DNA of 64,000 nt from Puteibacter caeruleilacunae (lineage in GTDB: Bacteria > Bacteroidota > Bacteroidia > Bacteroidales > Prolixibacteraceae). A program made the position numbers and the translations under genes. Each line of letters starts with the position of its first letter. The first letter of the stretch is position 1. Positions 62,201 through 64,000 of this stretch are shown in pieces. Below the pieces are notes generated by a model, which saw only the letters and a program-made list of their open reading frames with translations, was not told the DNA's origin and did not search any database. The DNA lies in NCBI GenBank assembly GCA_005217565.1, contig SJCO01000007.1:186001-250000 (forward strand), given 5' to 3'.

Positions 62201-62344
62201 GATAAGACCAATGGCGTAATTCGATATGCCAGTCTTTCAATTCAAGGGCAGAATATTTGGAAATTTCAAAGAGAACGGGATAAAGCTTCGTTAAGAGGAG
62301 TTGAACAACCAATAATAACAATGGGAGCAAATGTTACCTTTTAA
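59264..62344 (+). CDS. SusC/RagA-family TonB-linked outer membrane protein
   Basis: A 1026-residue SusC-family transporter that moves oligosaccharides across the outer membrane with its SusD partner. A signal-like N-terminus precedes a carboxypeptidase regulatory-like domain (about 38-120, GKVIDQNSKEAIPGVNVVVEG), the plug with VRIRGTSSF and LDGM (about 170-210) and LKDAAASALYGIKAANGVVEI, and a barrel ending VTF. The SusD gene begins just after its stop (62352, seven bases past 62344). It is divergent from the sulfatase. The glycan is unknown but probably sulfated. Confidence 0.93.
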   Translation: MEKTPKKKVLIKYFICIGLQLVLFISELEALNQVAPENIHVIGKVIDQNSKEAIPGVNVVVEGTFHGTVTDIDGMFSIVLEKGKTLIFSSIGYSTQSHKTNRSYLEVTLVEQVENISEVKVLARTNINDIDMRKIAGEIEVVSVQKLSNRPEPNLSMLLQGQVPGLTVTPTGELGTKPKVRIRGTSSFRKGDEANQPLFVLDGMVISAEAFYTLNAEDFEEIKVLKDAAASALYGIKAANGVVEITSKRGFEGKAQVSVRSNTGVTLRGPRGVEMMNSKEKLELERLLKLDLSPGYLYSEEYFKKYYSHDPNLDHLIAQGHLKLDSLRSINTDWFNELIKMSVYQSNSLGVRGGNNKSKYYYSIKYDHQGGRIAGNDLNRFTGRMNLDYTLTPKLFLSLNNSLGYSITNTPYGSSHNPTSLVYNLNPYEQKVDPKTGKAVKLYSYLDRTFDDLMNQYSKKTTSKRITSSINMNWMLSEEMNVSAILGFDYLLGEMLSVVPADAYSQINYKDSEKGEIKKDKNTELNYSANIRINYHKSWYGHNLTLSGNYDYYHTGYDNIGLTGYGIASKVKTAAGINQGLTGSRKTRVRSLKEKYAQLGIGVAMGYSYKSIYDFYGSYKNDASSLLPSDKRRNTAWSVGCGWGISNYPLLMSQNVFSNIRLRASYGYTANLAGIPASATLPTYSYSQEIYAESRILDLNQLYNSDLKPEQTKSTNIGLSFTLLNMLDLDVSAYKRKTEDALLDVAIPASNGYSSMNRNIGILQNSGLEFRLSGDLIDKDDSRWNSSLSLSWNKNKVVELYDGTEYFSGNGETLLPDMQEGKPLDLIYGLQSLGIHSIDGLPRYLSATGQQIDYTHNLRREDFKVLGYATAPYMGFFNNSVRYKNFSLNFDFYFTFGAIATYDRTYVRDLSNADKNAVKGQTKDMWFKPGDENKIYHTVNVPASAYTILDYPSTKTTYKTDYIKLSNLCINYKLPKAIIDKTNGVIRYASLSIQGQNIWKFQRERDKASLRGVEQPIITMGANVTF

Positions 62345-62351
62345 ATCTGCA

Positions 62352-63743
62352 ATGATGATTAATCGAATTACACAATTTATAATACTTGCATTATTAACAA
62401 GCTGCAGTCTTGATATCCCTCTTGAAGATCAGGTATCAGGAGATGACGCTATTGACACACCCGAAGCAGCACGCGAAGCTCTAAATGCGGCCTACAATTC
62501 ATTGAACTTTGATCCAGTGAATTTCTCATTATTAGCCGATGATTTTATGCCAACATATCTGATTAGTAGGGATCAGTCGACCAAGAAATTCTATAACTGG
62601 GATGCCATAGAATTAGCCCGGTTCGCTGATAATTTATGGAGCGATCATTATCACACGATAGCCCAAATTAATACAGTGCTGGAATCAAAACAATATATGA
62701 TACTTGATAATGAACAGGATGTTGCAAAATGGGAAAAAGTTGAAGGGGAAGCCTACGCATTGAAAGCTATGATCTATCAAGAATTATTAGATCTTTTCGC
62801 AGATAATGTGGCAGATAAAGGAATAATCCTAAAGGATAAAGTTGAACTTGAATTTTTGAAACGTTCATCAATTGCAGCATGTGAAGAAAAGATCCTTGAT
62901 TTGTTAACGAAAGCTAAGAAGCTGTTAAAGTCAAAAGAGATAAATAAGAATTACCTTAGCTATGATGCATGTCTGGTTTTACAGGCAAGATATTTACTTA
63001 CTCATGAAAAATTTAGCGATGTAATCACCACTCTTGAAGAGATAACCAAAAATAGAGGCTACGATGGTGGGAAAGATTCAAAAAATTATCAGTCACTATG
63101 GACAGATAAGGATAGTGAAGAGAAAGTGTTTACCAAGAGTAATGATTTTCTATTTCCATTAACAAAATTAATCGATACTCCCACAAATGGAGATTATGTT
63201 GTGGTGTCTTCATCAGTTAATTTCGAGGAAGGTGATATTAGAAATGATATTACTATTATACCCTTTCTTATGAAAAAGAATGGAAGCGATAAGCTCATCA
63301 GATCACTTATTGGCAAATATCGTTCTTCAGTAAACGATTATGAGCCTAAAGACATTAATTGCATACGATTGGCCGAAGTATATTTCATTATGGCAGAAAG
63401 CTATGCTCGCTTGAATAATGTTGCAAAGGGTGTGGCAATAATGAATGTATTGCTGGAAAATAGAGGAGCACAATTGCTTGATTCAAACATGAAATCACAA
63501 CAGTTACTATCAAAGATTATTGAAGAGAAACAAAAAGAGTTTGTTGGGGAAGGCATTCGTTTTTATGACATAAAAAGGTGGGGAATGAGTTTAGACCGTT
63601 ATAATGTTGATTCGAAAAATATCAGCAGAACAATCCAGTCAAACGATTTTCGCTGGGTATTACCAATACCTATATCAGAGATAAAACAAAATAAAGAGAT
63701 AAAACAAAATCCAGGATGGGAATCCGTGTTGGGTAATTACTAA
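62352..63743 (+). CDS. SusD/RagB-family nutrient-binding lipoprotein
   Basis: A 463-residue lipoprotein from the ATG at 62352 (lipobox LLTSC, Cys18), just after the SusC stop; an earlier ATG at 62331 overlaps SusC and pushes the signal inward. The SusD pattern is clear: LEDQVSGDDAIDTPEAAREALNAAYN near the start, EGEAYALKAMIYQELLDLFAD with helical TPR-like repeats, and FVGEGIRFYDIKRWG near the end, then LPIPISEIKQNKEIKQNPGW. It captures glycan at the cell surface for the SusC pore. Confidence 0.92.
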   Translation: MMINRITQFIILALLTSCSLDIPLEDQVSGDDAIDTPEAAREALNAAYNSLNFDPVNFSLLADDFMPTYLISRDQSTKKFYNWDAIELARFADNLWSDHYHTIAQINTVLESKQYMILDNEQDVAKWEKVEGEAYALKAMIYQELLDLFADNVADKGIILKDKVELEFLKRSSIAACEEKILDLLTKAKKLLKSKEINKNYLSYDACLVLQARYLLTHEKFSDVITTLEEITKNRGYDGGKDSKNYQSLWTDKDSEEKVFTKSNDFLFPLTKLIDTPTNGDYVVVSSSVNFEEGDIRNDITIIPFLMKKNGSDKLIRSLIGKYRSSVNDYEPKDINCIRLAEVYFIMAESYARLNNVAKGVAIMNVLLENRGAQLLDSNMKSQQLLSKIIEEKQKEFVGEGIRFYDIKRWGMSLDRYNVDSKNISRTIQSNDFRWVLPIPISEIKQNKEIKQNPGWESVLGNY

Positions 63744-63768
63744 TTATTATAAATTTCAATATAAAATT

Positions 63769-64000
63769 ATGAAACATTTAAAGTGCATAATAATGTTGAG
63801 CATTGTATTAGGGGCTTTTGCTTCCTGTAGTGATAACAATGATGATTATGAAGGGATTAATGAAGTCTTTCTGCTTGCTGACGGTGAAAAGACATTAATT
63901 GAATCGGAGGAGAAGATAATTGATATTACTGTGCAACTAACCAGAAGCATGAAAGAAGATATTAGTTTAACATTCGAGTTCGTAAATAAAACTTCTGACA
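63769..64000 (+). CDS. Surface glycan-binding or DUF1735-like lipoprotein (partial)
   Basis: A partial gene running off the window end, with at least 77 residues. The start ATG at 63769 follows SusD by 25 bases. The lipobox is GAFASC (Cys20), followed by an acidic linker (DNNDDYEG) typical of surface lipoproteins, then beta-sandwich-like sequence (IIDITVQLTRSMKEDISLTFEF) recalling DUF1735/BT_3987-type domains. Its place third in a SusC/D operon suggests a surface glycan-binding protein. Confidence 0.7.
   Translation, partial: MKHLKCIIMLSIVLGAFASCSDNNDDYEGINEVFLLADGEKTLIESEEKIIDITVQLTRSMKEDISLTFEFVNKTSD

Overview
The window looks like a chromosomal stretch from a free-living, low-GC Bacteroidota bacterium, probably of the order Marinilabiliales or a relative; this placement is inference. 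The support is a SusC/SusD pair, many short lipoprotein signals, TonB-dependent receptors with an N-terminal carboxypeptidase-like domain, promoters of the TAnnTTTG type, and a radical SAM/lipoprotein gene pair that I recall from this phylum. I see no rRNA, tRNA, CRISPR array, prophage or complete insertion sequence.

Layout. 1-7.6 kb: ferritin, a membrane polyferredoxin, an LTA-synthase-like transferase next to a diacylglycerol-kinase-like gene, and a secreted sulfatase. 7.7-10.5 kb: a BlaI/BlaR1-type pair in which the sensor is an unusual M56-FecR-carboxypeptidase-like-TonB fusion, preceded by four BlaI-like palindromes. 10.8-14.8 kb: SPOUT methyltransferase, a one-domain degenerate DEAD-box protein and a SNF2 helicase. 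15.0-20.7 kb: GH97 glycosidase, a large VIT/vWA lipoprotein and an HD-domain protein. 20.8-24.1 kb: a four-gene operon of membrane protein, lipoprotein, radical SAM/SPASM enzyme and AlkD-like protein. 24.2-31.2 kb: small housekeeping and stress genes, including Ada and an AraC regulator. 31.5-33.6 kb: two tandem GH43-like exo-galactanase homologues. 33.8-38.2 kb: a cobalamin riboswitch, a siderophore-type TonB receptor and a PepSY membrane protein. 38.3-46.5 kb: a five-gene operon of RtcB, PrfH, a TPR protein, a 140-residue unknown and a 1670-residue DUF4132-family protein. 46.5-48.0 kb: 1.57 kb without a gene but with several structured repeats. 48.0-57.2 kb: vWA lipoprotein, DJ-1/PfpI, AraC regulators, a Gfo/Idh/MocA oxidoreductase, tandem secreted paralogues and a RibD-like reductase. 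57.2-64.0 kb: a polysaccharide utilisation locus with sulfatase, SusC, SusD and the start of a surface lipoprotein, cut by the window end.

How the genes connect. Three separate carbohydrate loci (GH97, the GH43 pair and the sulfatase/SusC locus) each carry a near-identical LacI-type palindrome built on GGAAACGTTTCC upstream, suggesting one regulon run by a regulator outside the window. The most interesting candidate system is the RtcB-PrfH operon. It joins RNA repair and damaged-ribosome rescue to a TPR protein, an unknown small protein and a giant DUF4132 protein. The radical SAM/lipoprotein operon and the FecR-containing BlaR1 fusion are the next best leads.
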